NCBI RefSeq assembly: GCF_900608595.1
Contig: NZ_UWYY01000008.1
Location: 1 to 64,000, forward strand
Direction: 5' to 3'
DNA from: Promicromonospora panici
GTDB taxonomy: Bacteria; Actinomycetota; Actinomycetes; Actinomycetales; Cellulomonadaceae
DNA: 64,000 nucleotides
In this document: one piece after another, positions 43,728 to 52,190 of the stretch
Position numbering within the stretch: the stretch's first letter is position 1
How the letters are laid out: every line of letters starts with the position of its first letter
Notes under the pieces: generated by a model
What the model saw: only the letters and a program-made list of their open reading frames with translations
Database searches by the model: none
What the model was told of the DNA's origin: nothing
Position numbers and translations under genes: made by a program

Positions 43728-45071
43728 ATGAAGCGACTTCGACTTTTCCACTTCGACATCAAGACGTACGGCAACTACGGGGACACCCTGCTGTTCGAGG
43801 CCGTGCGCGAGCTCTTCGAGGGCTTCGCGGGCGGGGACGCCTTCGAGGTCGTCCAGAGCAGGCAGCTGCGCGACCCCGTGACGCCGCGTCTCGTCGACTT
43901 CATCAACGAGAACGTCGACGCCGTCGTCGTCGGCGGCGGTGGCCTGTTCCTCAGCGACACCAACCCCAACCAGCGCTCCGGCTGGCAGTGGAACATCTCG
44001 CTGGACCTGCTGCGCCGCATCGAGAAGCCGCTCATCATCTTCGCGGTCGGGAACAACCGCTTCATCGACCAGGCGGACTTCGCGGACCCGTTCCGCGAGC
44101 ACGTGAACCTGACGCTCGAGAAGTCGGTCTTCTTCGGTCTGCGCAACCACGGTTCCGTGGAGACGATCAAGGAGTACATCAACGAGCCGAACCGGGACCG
44201 GGTCGCGTACCAGCCCTGCCCGACGACGCTGTCGTCCTTCCTGTACCCCGACCTGTTCAAGGCCGAGATTCCGCATGAGCGGCGCATCTCCGCCCACTCG
44301 ATCGTCGGCAAGCGCCAGGCGCGCGCCGGGTTCGACGCGGACAAGATCTACGACGACCAGATCGACGTCCTGGAGAAGCTCTCCGGCGAGGGCTGGCGGG
44401 TCGAGGGCGTGCCGCACGCGCGCGCCGACATGGGCTTCCACGACCGCCTCACGGAGCGCGGCATCGTCTCCAGCGAGCACGTCCTGTGGGGTAACCGCGA
44501 CGTGCTCTACCAGGGCATCGAGTACTTCGCCGACCTGCCGATCATCCTGGGCACGCGTGGTCACGCGCAGATGGTCCCGTTCGGCATGGGCACCATCCCG
44601 CTGTCCCTGTACGTGCACCACAAGATCCGCTATTTCGCTACCGACATCGGTCACGCGGACTGGGCGATCGACCCGCGCAAGGACGACTTCCAGGACACCC
44701 TGTACAAGACGATCAACGAGGTCCACGAGCGTCAGCCGGAGCTGCGCAAGGAGCTCGCCGACGTCCGTCAGGGCTTCTTCGACACGTCCATGGACAACCT
44801 CGCCGGGATCTACAAGAGCCTGACGGGGGAGACGGTCGCGCCGTCGTTCCGCGCGCTGACGCCGCCGGAGCGCCGCACCGCGGCGCGGCTGTACGACGTC
44901 TCCATGCGCTACGACAAGCTCGAGCAGGACAACGGCCGGATCAAGCGCGAGCTGACCAAGGTCCGCAAGGAGCTCGACCTCGTCGAGATCGACGGGCAGC
45001 CCCGTCGGTCGGTGACGGACGGTCTGCGCCGCCGGCTGCGCCCGCTGCGCAAGCGGCTCGCGGGCAGCTGA
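43728..45071 (+). CDS. polysaccharide pyruvyl transferase family protein, cassette copy 1
   Basis: A 447-residue PF04230 protein. VVVGGGGLFLSDTN is the glycine-rich loop, followed by SGWQWN, and later LGTRGHAQMVPFGMGTIPLSL carries the conserved Arg-Gly-His. The C-terminal 60 residues are a coiled coil (MRYDKLEQDNGRIKRELTKV) and a basic tail. ATG 43728 is chosen over GTG 43680 because it aligns with the start of the paralogue at 46210. Predicted to add pyruvate, or a related group, to a glycan made by this locus. Forms the second half of the sulfotransferase-pyruvyl transferase cassette. Confidence 0.83.
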   Translation: MKRLRLFHFDIKTYGNYGDTLLFEAVRELFEGFAGGDAFEVVQSRQLRDPVTPRLVDFINENVDAVVVGGGGLFLSDTNPNQRSGWQWNISLDLLRRIEKPLIIFAVGNNRFIDQADFADPFREHVNLTLEKSVFFGLRNHGSVETIKEYINEPNRDRVAYQPCPTTLSSFLYPDLFKAEIPHERRISAHSIVGKRQARAGFDADKIYDDQIDVLEKLSGEGWRVEGVPHARADMGFHDRLTERGIVSSEHVLWGNRDVLYQGIEYFADLPIILGTRGHAQMVPFGMGTIPLSLYVHHKIRYFATDIGHADWAIDPRKDDFQDTLYKTINEVHERQPELRKELADVRQGFFDTSMDNLAGIYKSLTGETVAPSFRALTPPERRTAARLYDVSMRYDKLEQDNGRIKRELTKVRKELDLVEIDGQPRRSVTDGLRRRLRPLRKRLAGS

Positions 45072-45087
45072 GCTGAATCGAGCGGAG

Positions 45088-45119
45088 GCGCCGAGGCGGT
45101 CAGGTGACCACCTCGGCGC
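45088..45119 (+). terminator. rho-independent-like terminator after pyruvyl transferase 1
   Basis: GCGCCGAGG pairs with CCTCGGCGC, with an inner GGTCA/TGACC stem across one mismatch and a GG tip. TTTCG follows directly, the only hairpin here with a short T-run. Confidence 0.7.
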
Positions 45120-45135
45120 TTTCGTGTGTCCGGGA

Positions 45136-45166
45136 GGGTGAACTACCCGCGGTCCGGCGGGTGAAG
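45136..45166 (+). repeat. 23-bp-period direct repeat GGGTGAAC/GGGTGAAG upstream of sulfotransferase 2
   Basis: GGGTGAAC at 45136-45143 and GGGTGAAG at 45159-45166 have a 23-bp period, the same as the repeat upstream of the pyruvyl transferase at 39100 in the same orientation relative to the gene. Possible shared operator; inference only. Confidence 0.45.
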
Positions 45167-45203
45167 TGTCCGCAGTCCGAGCGCCGACGCACGCACCGGC
45201 GCG

Positions 45204-45209
45204 TAATGT
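45204..45209 (+). promoter_or_regulatory. -10 box of a predicted leaderless promoter for sulfotransferase 2
   Basis: TAATGT lies 8 nt before ATG 45218; no ribosome site is visible. Confidence 0.4.
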
Positions 45210-45217
45210 TCGATTTC

Positions 45218-46117
45218 ATGAAACACCTCGTCCTCCACGCGGGCGCCGCCAAGACCGGCACGACCTTGGTGCAGAAGGCGCTCCACGCGAACCGGGAGGC
45301 ATTCGAGACCAGGGGATACGCCGTACTGGTCCGGCACGACTTCGAGACCGGCACCGGCGGAGCACACGCCCACTGGCGCCGGCGGGGCGCGAGCATCGAC
45401 AAGGTCAACGTCGCCTTCTCGCGCCTGCGGGACCAGCTCGAGCAGGAGAGCCTGATGCTGTCGCACGAGGACCTGTTCGCGACGGTGTCGTCCTTCCGCA
45501 AGGGGCCGATCTACGGGCCGGCTGCCGACGTGTTGCGCATCGCCCAGGAGGAGTTCCGGCCCGAGCGGACGACGCTCCTGTTCTACGTGCGCCGGCAGGA
45601 CCGGTTCGTGGAGAGCGCCTACCTGCAGACGGTCCGGATGGGATCCACCCTCACGTTCGAGGAGTTCATGGAGCCGGTCACGGCGGAGCGCCTGCACTGG
45701 GACGTCTTGGTCGACCAGATGCGGGAAGCCCTGCCCGAGGGCGCCGAGCTGAAGATCAAGTACTTCGAGAGCATCAAGACGCTTACCGCACGGGGCTTCG
45801 TGCGTGACTTCTTCAAGGCGACCGGTACAGGCGTCAACCCGAAGTTCACCTTCAACACCCAGAGCGTCAACCGGGGCTACTCGGACATGGCTCTGCAGAT
45901 GGCGCTCTTCGGCAACGGCCTGCTGGAGAGGGACGACGCGCGGAAGCTGCGCCACTTCCTGGACGACAACTTCTCCAACCTGACGCACCCGGCGCCGCGG
46001 CTCCTCACGCCAGAGCAACGGCACGAGCTGCTCAGCGCGCTGCTGCCCTCGAACAAGGCTCTGCACGACATGATCGGGGAGGACGGCCCCTCGCCGTACG
46101 TGCCCGACAACCAGTAG
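45218..46117 (+). CDS. sulfotransferase-family protein, copy 2
   Basis: A 299-residue paralogue of the 42684 gene, clearly similar along its whole length: HAGAAKTGTTLVQKAL for the PAPS loop, FYVRRQDRFVESAYLQTVR for the 3'-phosphate site, and SNLTHPAPRLLTPEQRHELL at the end. Note AAKTGTT in place of AHKTGTT. ATG 45206 (four codons earlier) is possible, but ATG 45218 matches copy 1 and lies after a -10 box. The second pyruvyl transferase follows 92 nt later. The two copies probably sulfate different positions or residues (inference). Confidence 0.85.
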   Translation: MKHLVLHAGAAKTGTTLVQKALHANREAFETRGYAVLVRHDFETGTGGAHAHWRRRGASIDKVNVAFSRLRDQLEQESLMLSHEDLFATVSSFRKGPIYGPAADVLRIAQEEFRPERTTLLFYVRRQDRFVESAYLQTVRMGSTLTFEEFMEPVTAERLHWDVLVDQMREALPEGAELKIKYFESIKTLTARGFVRDFFKATGTGVNPKFTFNTQSVNRGYSDMALQMALFGNGLLERDDARKLRHFLDDNFSNLTHPAPRLLTPEQRHELLSALLPSNKALHDMIGEDGPSPYVPDNQ

Positions 46118-46209
46118 TTCCGCCCCTCGACGACGCCACCGGGCCGGACCGGCCCATGGTTGTTACTCTGCCCACGGGAGGCGGTCCCATCGCGTGATGT
46201 GAGGGGACG

Positions 46210-47706
46210 ATGAATCGTCAGCGACTGCTCCACCTCGATCTCAAGACCGTCTACAGCTACGGGGACCAGCTGCTCTTCGAGCTGGTCCGGCAGTCGTTCA
46301 ACGCCTGGGGCGGTGGAGACTACTTCGAGCTGACGACCACGAGCCCGTTCCGCGAGGCGGCGACCAGCTCGTTCGTCGACGACGTCAACGAGAACTTCGA
46401 CGCGGTCGTCATCGGCGGAGGCGGGATCTTCCCGCGGCGAACGAACGCAACCCCCGCCTCCGGCTGGCAGTGGAACATCACGACGGACCTGCTGAAGCGG
46501 CTGAAGAAGCCGATCATCGTCTTCGGCGCGGGCAATCCCGCTCAGTTCGTCCCGGAGGGGTACAACCCGGTCTTTCGCGAGCACATCAACCAGACGATGT
46601 CGCAGAGCATCTTCTTCGGGCTGCGCTCCACCGGCGCCGTGGACGACATGCGGGCCTGGCTGGACGATCCCGCCTCGGCGCCGCTGACCATGCAGCCGTG
46701 CCCGACGACGATCGGCCGGGTGCTCCTCCCGCGTATCGCCGGGGCAGAGCCCGTGCCGGACAAGCGCATCGGCATCCAGGTCGGCCTCGAGGTGGCCCAC
46801 GTCGAGGCCGGGCTCGAGCCCGGCGCGATCTTCCCGCAGCTCCGTGACCTGATCCTCAAGCTCCAGGCGGATGGCTGGGACGTCGAGTTCGTGGGGCACA
46901 AACGTACGGACATGAAGTTCTTCCGGGAGCACGGCGCAGACCTCGGGCTGACCGGGCGGGCGCTGTTCGGTAGCCCGAAGGTGCTGTTCGAGGGGATGCG
47001 GCACTACGCCCGACTGCCGATCGTCCTGGGCGCCCGCGGCCACTCGCAGATGATCCCGTTCGGTCTCAACAACATTCCGCTGTCCCTGAGCACCAACAAC
47101 AAGATCAGGTACTTCGCGCGGGAGATCGGGCACCCCGAGTTCCTGATCGACCCGTGGCAGAGCGACTTCGCGAGTGCGGCGCTCACGCAGATCAAGGCGG
47201 CGGAGGCAGACCGCGCGACGCTGCGCACGGAGCTCGCCGCGACGCAGCAGCGCTTCGTCGACGTGACGACCAGCAATCTGTCGACGATCTACGAGCGTCT
47301 GACGGGCGACCGGGTGACCGCCGAGCTCGTGCCGTACAGCGATCGCGAGATCAGCCTCGCCCAGGCGGACTACGCCGACGACTACGAGCGGCGCCGGCTC
47401 GTGGAAGAGGCCGTCGCGGTGGCGACCGGTGTCGCGCGTCAGGAGGGCGGTGCGCTCGGCGGGGATGTGGCGGGCGTTCGGGTCGTCCCCTCCCCGGCGG
47501 GGGTCGCGTACGCGGAGCAGCCGCGCGACTTCGCCCTACGGTTCGACAAGCTGGAGCAGGACGTCGGCGAGATCAAGGCGGAGCTGACCAGGGCGCGCGG
47601 GGTCCACGAGGCCACCGCCGGTCACCGCCGGCTGAAGCTGCCCGCGGGCGTGCGTCAGCGACTGCGCCCGCTTCGCCGCCTGCACGACCGCTTCGTCGGC
47701 CCGTAA
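46210..47706 (+). CDS. polysaccharide pyruvyl transferase family protein, cassette copy 2
   Basis: A 498-residue PF04230 protein similar to the 43728 gene: VVIGGGGIFPRRTN, SGWQWN, and LGARGHSQMIPFGLNNIPLSLS. It is longer because of an insertion (about 375-440) before a shared C-terminal coiled coil (FDKLEQDVGEIKAELTRA) and a basic tail. A GAGGGGAC ribosome site precedes the ATG. It closes the second sulfotransferase-pyruvyl transferase cassette and ends at a long hairpin. Confidence 0.83.
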   Translation: MNRQRLLHLDLKTVYSYGDQLLFELVRQSFNAWGGGDYFELTTTSPFREAATSSFVDDVNENFDAVVIGGGGIFPRRTNATPASGWQWNITTDLLKRLKKPIIVFGAGNPAQFVPEGYNPVFREHINQTMSQSIFFGLRSTGAVDDMRAWLDDPASAPLTMQPCPTTIGRVLLPRIAGAEPVPDKRIGIQVGLEVAHVEAGLEPGAIFPQLRDLILKLQADGWDVEFVGHKRTDMKFFREHGADLGLTGRALFGSPKVLFEGMRHYARLPIVLGARGHSQMIPFGLNNIPLSLSTNNKIRYFAREIGHPEFLIDPWQSDFASAALTQIKAAEADRATLRTELAATQQRFVDVTTSNLSTIYERLTGDRVTAELVPYSDREISLAQADYADDYERRRLVEEAVAVATGVARQEGGALGGDVAGVRVVPSPAGVAYAEQPRDFALRFDKLEQDVGEIKAELTRARGVHEATAGHRRLKLPAGVRQRLRPLRRLHDRFVGP

Positions 47707-47714
47707 CCCATCCG

Positions 47715-47849
47715 CCGAGGTAGAACTCTGGCGAGGTAGAACCCTGGCGAGGTAGAACCGCAGCGAAGTAGAACCGCAGCGAAGTAGAACCGCAGCGCGC
47801 GCTACGGTCCTACCTCGCCAGGGTCCTACCTCGCCAGAGTTCTACCTCG
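47715..47849. repeat. long hairpin of 16-bp units (site D)
   Basis: Five direct units (three GAGGTAGAAC cores, then two GAAGTAGAAC) face three inverted units (cores GAGGTAGGAC, GAGGTAGGAC, GAGGTAGAAC on the opposite strand), with a GC-rich centre near 47793-47802. The site lies between the convergent pyruvyl transferase and sialyltransferase-fusion genes. Two adjacent units are identical (CGAAGTAGAACCGCAG), which suggests recent unit duplication. Confidence 0.85.
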
Positions 47850-47859
47850 ACGGGGTGGG

Positions 47860-49776
47860 TCAGGCCAGCTTGCTCTTGATGGAGCGGGCCTGCGCCAGCA
47901 TCACGTCGCGCATGACGCTCCGGCGCGGGTCGATCGCGTACGCCTGCTTGAGGACCCGCGCGCAGTCGTCGTGCCGGCCCAGCCGGCGGTACGCCTTGGC
48001 GAGCTCGCGCAGCTCGGCCGACGTCGGCTCGCGCTGGGCGATGACGGCCTCGATGACGCGGACGGCGTCGGCGGCCCGGTTCGTCTTGTTGGCCTGCTGG
48101 GCCTGACGGAACGGGCTGGCGCTGCCGGCCTCCGGCGGCTTTCCGCCGGCCGCGGCGTGCCGCAGCTCGCGCACCAGCTCGTTCTTCTCCCAGTCCTGGA
48201 GGTGGTCGAGCCAGGCGTAGTCGAGCTGGTCGTACCGCTCGCCCTTCGACGTCGGCTCCCAGGGCTTGCGCCCCACGTAGTGGAGAACCTTGACGTCCTC
48301 CTCGTTGAACACCTGCGGGTGGTGGGAGTAGATGCGCTTGGTGGTGTTGTACTCCAGGGGGAGCTTGCGCCAGTCCGAGAAGAACTGGTTGAGGAAGCCC
48401 TGGTCACCGCCGTCGTACGACGTCGTGTGGTTGAGCTGCGACATCATGGTCTCGAACATGCCGTGCGACGGGTTCACGGCGAAGACGCCGGAGTTGAAGA
48501 CGTTGCCGTCGGGGAGGTCCAGACCCGCGTCGGGCACGGCGGCGAAGTCGTCGCCGTCGAACAGCTCGTCCAGGCTGCCCTTCACGACGGTGTCGCTGTC
48601 GAGATAGACGAGGCGGTCGAAGAAGTCGAGCCGGAACACGTGGAGCTTCGTGTAGGTCATCGCGAAGCGGGCCTGGATCTTCTTGCCGCCCGAGTTCATC
48701 GGGTTGCGGATGCCCGGTACCTGGATGGTCCGGATGCCGCTCGCGGCGAGGGCCGCGCGGTCGGCGTCGGGCGTGACCAGGGCGATCAGCGGGACGTCGG
48801 TGTGCTCGCGCAGCGAGTTCGCCAGGGCGCGTGCGCCGTGGTGGTACGCGCCGGAGACGACGGTGACGTACGCGCACTTGCGCCCGTCGATGTCCTTCCA
48901 CAGCGGACCGCCGACCTCGGGGATGACGACGGACGAGTCCTCGCCGACCTCCGGGAACGAGAGGTCCACCGTGTCCTTGGACGCGGCCAGCGTGGGCACG
49001 GCCTCGGGCGTGAGGTGCGGTCGGTCGGTGAGCTCGTCGGCCTGCGGCACGAACAGGTGGAGCGTGTCCGACTGGCTCACGGAGCGGATCGTCGCGTCCG
49101 GGAACTCCGCGATGCACGAGCGCAGGAACGCGAGGTCGGAGTCCAGGCCGTGCGCCGACTCGTAGCCCGGCGTGAGGTCCTTGTCCTTGAGCGCGGACTC
49201 CGCGGCCTGCGTGACGGTGTAGCCGTACCGGCTGTCCTTGGACTCGTACAGATCGACACCGGCGAGGTAGATCTCGCGGAAACCGACGCCCAGGCCGAAC
49301 GCGAGGGCCTGCATGCCCGTGGTGGGCAGGCCCGGCCGGCTCATGAACGCGCGGGCGAGGCGGGGGTGCCGGGCCGGGATCGACCAGGAGTCCAGCTCCT
49401 CGACGCCGGCCATCGGCTCCGGCTCCAGGCCGTACTTGTCGCCGTCGCGGTTCGCGGCGTGGCGCATGGGGCTGAGGATGCGCCGCACGTCGTAGCGGCT
49501 CGACCGCATCTCCTCCTGGAGAAGCTTTTCCAGCTTCTCGTTCGGGATGGCGGTGAAGTACGCGTCCACCCGGTCCCCGAAGTGGTAGTTGCTCTCCAGG
49601 AAGAACCAGTTCATCCGGAAGACGACCACGTCAGCCGGGATCCGGTGATAGGGAGGCATGGCCGACGACGGCCCGTTGCCAACGATGAGCAGGGGCCTGT
49701 CGATCAGGTCGGCGAACGACGCGATTTCCGCGTCGCCGGGCTCACGGCCGAGCGGAACGCTCCGCATGGTGGGCAT
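47860..49776 (-). CDS. GT42 sialyltransferase-GT8 glycosyltransferase fusion
   Basis: A 638-residue protein. Residues about 27-245 match the GT42 sialyltransferases of Campylobacter (Cst-I/II): IVGNGPSS (N34), FRMNWFFLESNYHFG (N56), R147 before TTGMQALAFGLG, GFREIYLAGVDLY, and SAHGLDSD with H209 in the place of the catalytic base. The usual Gln after N56 is Trp. Residues about 300-515 form a GT8 domain with LVYLDSDTVVKGSLDEL (D393/D395) and LHYVGRKPWEP. Residues 550-638 are TPR-like. ATG 49776 follows AAAGGGAG by 7 nt. It probably adds a nonulosonic acid from a CMP donor and then a second sugar (inference). neuA and neuB lie 2-6 kb away. Confidence 0.82.
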   Translation of the reverse strand: MPTMRSVPLGREPGDAEIASFADLIDRPLLIVGNGPSSAMPPYHRIPADVVVFRMNWFFLESNYHFGDRVDAYFTAIPNEKLEKLLQEEMRSSRYDVRRILSPMRHAANRDGDKYGLEPEPMAGVEELDSWSIPARHPRLARAFMSRPGLPTTGMQALAFGLGVGFREIYLAGVDLYESKDSRYGYTVTQAAESALKDKDLTPGYESAHGLDSDLAFLRSCIAEFPDATIRSVSQSDTLHLFVPQADELTDRPHLTPEAVPTLAASKDTVDLSFPEVGEDSSVVIPEVGGPLWKDIDGRKCAYVTVVSGAYHHGARALANSLREHTDVPLIALVTPDADRAALAASGIRTIQVPGIRNPMNSGGKKIQARFAMTYTKLHVFRLDFFDRLVYLDSDTVVKGSLDELFDGDDFAAVPDAGLDLPDGNVFNSGVFAVNPSHGMFETMMSQLNHTTSYDGGDQGFLNQFFSDWRKLPLEYNTTKRIYSHHPQVFNEEDVKVLHYVGRKPWEPTSKGERYDQLDYAWLDHLQDWEKNELVRELRHAAAGGKPPEAGSASPFRQAQQANKTNRAADAVRVIEAVIAQREPTSAELRELAKAYRRLGRHDDCARVLKQAYAIDPRRSVMRDVMLAQARSIKSKLA

Positions 49777-49841
49777 CGGGTAACTCCCTTTCGAGGTACA
49801 GAGACCGGTTGAGTCTAACGGCCAGATTCGCCCACGACGGC

Positions 49842-51974
49842 TCAGGCCTTTGCGATGTCCGCGGCCGCTGCGCGGACGTGCGGGAGCAGCAGCTGCTGGC
49901 GGTGCGCGACGTCCGCCCGGTAGTCGTCCTCCCGGGCGAGGACGTCGAGGGTCCGCTCCGCGAGCCGGGCGCCGAGATCGGCGTCCGCCACGTCGAAACC
50001 CCAGTCCAGACGATCCACGTCCTCCAAGAAATACCGCATCTTCGGGTGCGACACGATGCTCAGGACCGGCGTGCCGACACCGAACGGGATCATCGTCGCG
50101 TGGCCGCGCATGCCGATCACCAGGGATGCCTGCCGGTAGACGCCGAGCGCGTCGGCCTGGTCCAGGTTGTGGAGCTCGTCGACGGGCAGGGTCAGGTCGT
50201 GCGCCTCCACGAGGTCCTTCGCGAGCCGGACGTCGCCGCGCGTGTGCGCCGCGATCCGGACCTCAGCGCCGGCCTTGCTCGCCTTCTCCGTGAACTCGAC
50301 GATCTGCTCCAGGAAGTTCGCGTAGCCGCCGCCGAAGCGCCGCTCGCTGCGGTCGAACGCCGCGTTCAGCAGCACCGTGCCGGAGCCCGGCCGGCCTGCG
50401 GGCAGCTCCGGGCGGATGTGCTCGAGCACCGTCGTCGGGCAGGGCACGAACCGCACCTTGTCGTGCAGCTCGGCGGGCAGCATGTCCCGCACGCGCTCCA
50501 TCGAGCCGGTGTTGCGCAGACCGACGAACTCGGCCTTCCGCGTGAAGGCGATGAGGCTGCGGCGGAACAGATCGCCCTTGAACTGCTGCCCCTTGAAGAG
50601 GTTGAAGCCGACCGCGAAAGCGTAGACGGGGACCTTCACCGCCTCCAGGGAGGCGGCGGGCACGTTCCACTGCCAGCCGCTGTTCCCGTTGGGCGACGTG
50701 TCCGGGAGGAACAGGCCACCGCCGCCGACGACGAGGGCACGCTGGTCGTTCGCGATCCGCGTGAACTCGTCGTCGAACACCTGGTGGGCGTGGAAGGACA
50801 CCCAGTCGGTGGCGCCGGCGGGCTCGGTGATCGCGTCGCGGACCGCGTCGGGCAGCACGATGTCGCCGAAGTTCTCGCCGCGGTCCACGAAGAACGCCAC
50901 GTGACCCAGGCCGCCGGACGGCGCATCGGCCTCCCGCGGCGTGATCGGCTTCTCCACCCGGGCCAGCACGGTGCGGACCGACGACCGCGGCATCTCGTTC
51001 CGCAGGGCCTTGCGGGCGAGCGCGTGCGCGGACTCGTCGTCGTGCATGATCCAGGCGACCTGCGCCGCGCGCGCGGAGCCCACCCCGGGACTCGCGATGC
51101 GGAAGGCGCGGCGGGCGGCGTCGTACCGGCTGAGCGCCGACAGCGACGTCCCGAGCGCCATCAGGTACCGCTCCGAGATGACGCCGTAGTGGCGGAACGT
51201 GCCCTGCAGCAGGCGCAGCGCACCGGCGTGGTCGGCGTCGGCAGCTACGTACTCGGCGTTCTCGATGGGCACGTCGAGGACGCCCGGACGGGCCATGACG
51301 GCCTCGAGGCGGCCCGCGTCGGCGAACTCGTCCAGCATCTGGGCCAGCGGGCCCTCGACGCCGAGCGTGAGGCAGGCGACGAGGTAGCGCCCGAACGCCG
51401 CGTCGGCGTCCGCCCGGTTCGTGATGGGGACCGACGCGGCGAGCTCGCGCAGGTCGGCCAGCTCGGCGGGGCCTTCGTGGCGGAGCAGCTCGGCCCGGTA
51501 GTCCAGGAACTGCTGCCGCTCCTCCACCATGCGGTGGGCGTTGGTCCGGCGCCGGGACACCGAACCCGTGCCGCGGGACGACTGGTAGAAGTGCTGCTCG
51601 GCGGCCTCGGCGTCGCCGGAGAGCAGGGCGACGAGCCCGGCCAGGTGGCCCACGTCGGGGTCGGGGGCGTCGGTCCGCAGGAGGTTGGTCAGCGTCGCCG
51701 CCGCGTCGAGGTCCCAGCGGTCGACGGCGGCGCGCGCCTCCTCCAGCACCGCGACGCGGACCTTCCGGACCTCGGGCCACGTGACGTGCCCCTTCGCGAG
51801 CTCGTGCGTCGTGAACGAGTCGAGCTGGGGCCGCGCGCCGCTGATCTGCTTGAGCGTGCGCATGACCTCGGCGGTGCGCCGGGCGCGCTCCCGCCGCTCG
51901 GACCGCGGGGCTGCTCGGGGCGCGCCGCCGTCGGGGTGCGGGGAGTTCGCCTTGCGACCTTCGGTTCCGGGCAC
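49842..51974 (-). CDS. TPR-containing polysaccharide pyruvyl transferase
   Basis: A protein of about 710 residues. The N-terminal half (about 30-340) is alpha-helical and TPR-like; the C-terminal half (about 355-700) is a PF04230 domain with ALVVGGGGLFLPDTSPN, SGWQWN and VIGMRGHATMIPFGVGTPVLSI. It shares the SGWQWN subfamily signature with the two cassette enzymes. The frame is open to ATG 52094, but GTG 51974 has a GGAGA ribosome site 8 nt upstream and removes a low-complexity extension; ATG 51860 is also possible. The sialyltransferase fusion starts 65 nt downstream on the same strand, so the two form an operon. Confidence 0.8.
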   Translation of the reverse strand: MPGTEGRKANSPHPDGGAPRAAPRSERRERARRTAEVMRTLKQISGARPQLDSFTTHELAKGHVTWPEVRKVRVAVLEEARAAVDRWDLDAAATLTNLLRTDAPDPDVGHLAGLVALLSGDAEAAEQHFYQSSRGTGSVSRRRTNAHRMVEERQQFLDYRAELLRHEGPAELADLRELAASVPITNRADADAAFGRYLVACLTLGVEGPLAQMLDEFADAGRLEAVMARPGVLDVPIENAEYVAADADHAGALRLLQGTFRHYGVISERYLMALGTSLSALSRYDAARRAFRIASPGVGSARAAQVAWIMHDDESAHALARKALRNEMPRSSVRTVLARVEKPITPREADAPSGGLGHVAFFVDRGENFGDIVLPDAVRDAITEPAGATDWVSFHAHQVFDDEFTRIANDQRALVVGGGGLFLPDTSPNGNSGWQWNVPAASLEAVKVPVYAFAVGFNLFKGQQFKGDLFRRSLIAFTRKAEFVGLRNTGSMERVRDMLPAELHDKVRFVPCPTTVLEHIRPELPAGRPGSGTVLLNAAFDRSERRFGGGYANFLEQIVEFTEKASKAGAEVRIAAHTRGDVRLAKDLVEAHDLTLPVDELHNLDQADALGVYRQASLVIGMRGHATMIPFGVGTPVLSIVSHPKMRYFLEDVDRLDWGFDVADADLGARLAERTLDVLAREDDYRADVAHRQQLLLPHVRAAAADIAKA

Positions 51975-52144
51975 TCGAGCTGTCTCCGTTCTCAGCACGG
52001 TCGCGCCGGCATCCGGGATGCCGCGCACCGTTCGTGGGGAATGTTTCTGGGGTTGCGGCACTCCGCCGCCGCGTGCAACGGCAGGATCCCACATCCGGGG
52101 CGCCAGCGGTGCGCCCGCTGGACGTCATGCGATGCGGATAGCGC

Positions 52145-52150
52145 TAGTGT
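52145..52150 (+). promoter_or_regulatory. possible -10 box for the neuA fusion gene
   Basis: TAGTGT in the 216-bp divergent gap; a start near 52157 would give a leader of about 34 nt before ATG 52191. No convincing -35 is seen. Confidence 0.3.
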
Positions 52151-52190
52151 GGACGGCGTATCCATCCCGACCGACTCGAGAGTGCCACGT

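Noticed and set aside
47715..47849. Regular 16-bp repeats considered as a CRISPR array
   Set aside because: There are no unique spacers of constant length, the units invert halfway, and no cas genes are present.
49809..52190. Upstream extension of the neuA frame by nearly 800 codons
   Set aside because: It is antisense to a clear pyruvyl transferase gene, and similarity to cytidylyltransferases begins only at 52191.
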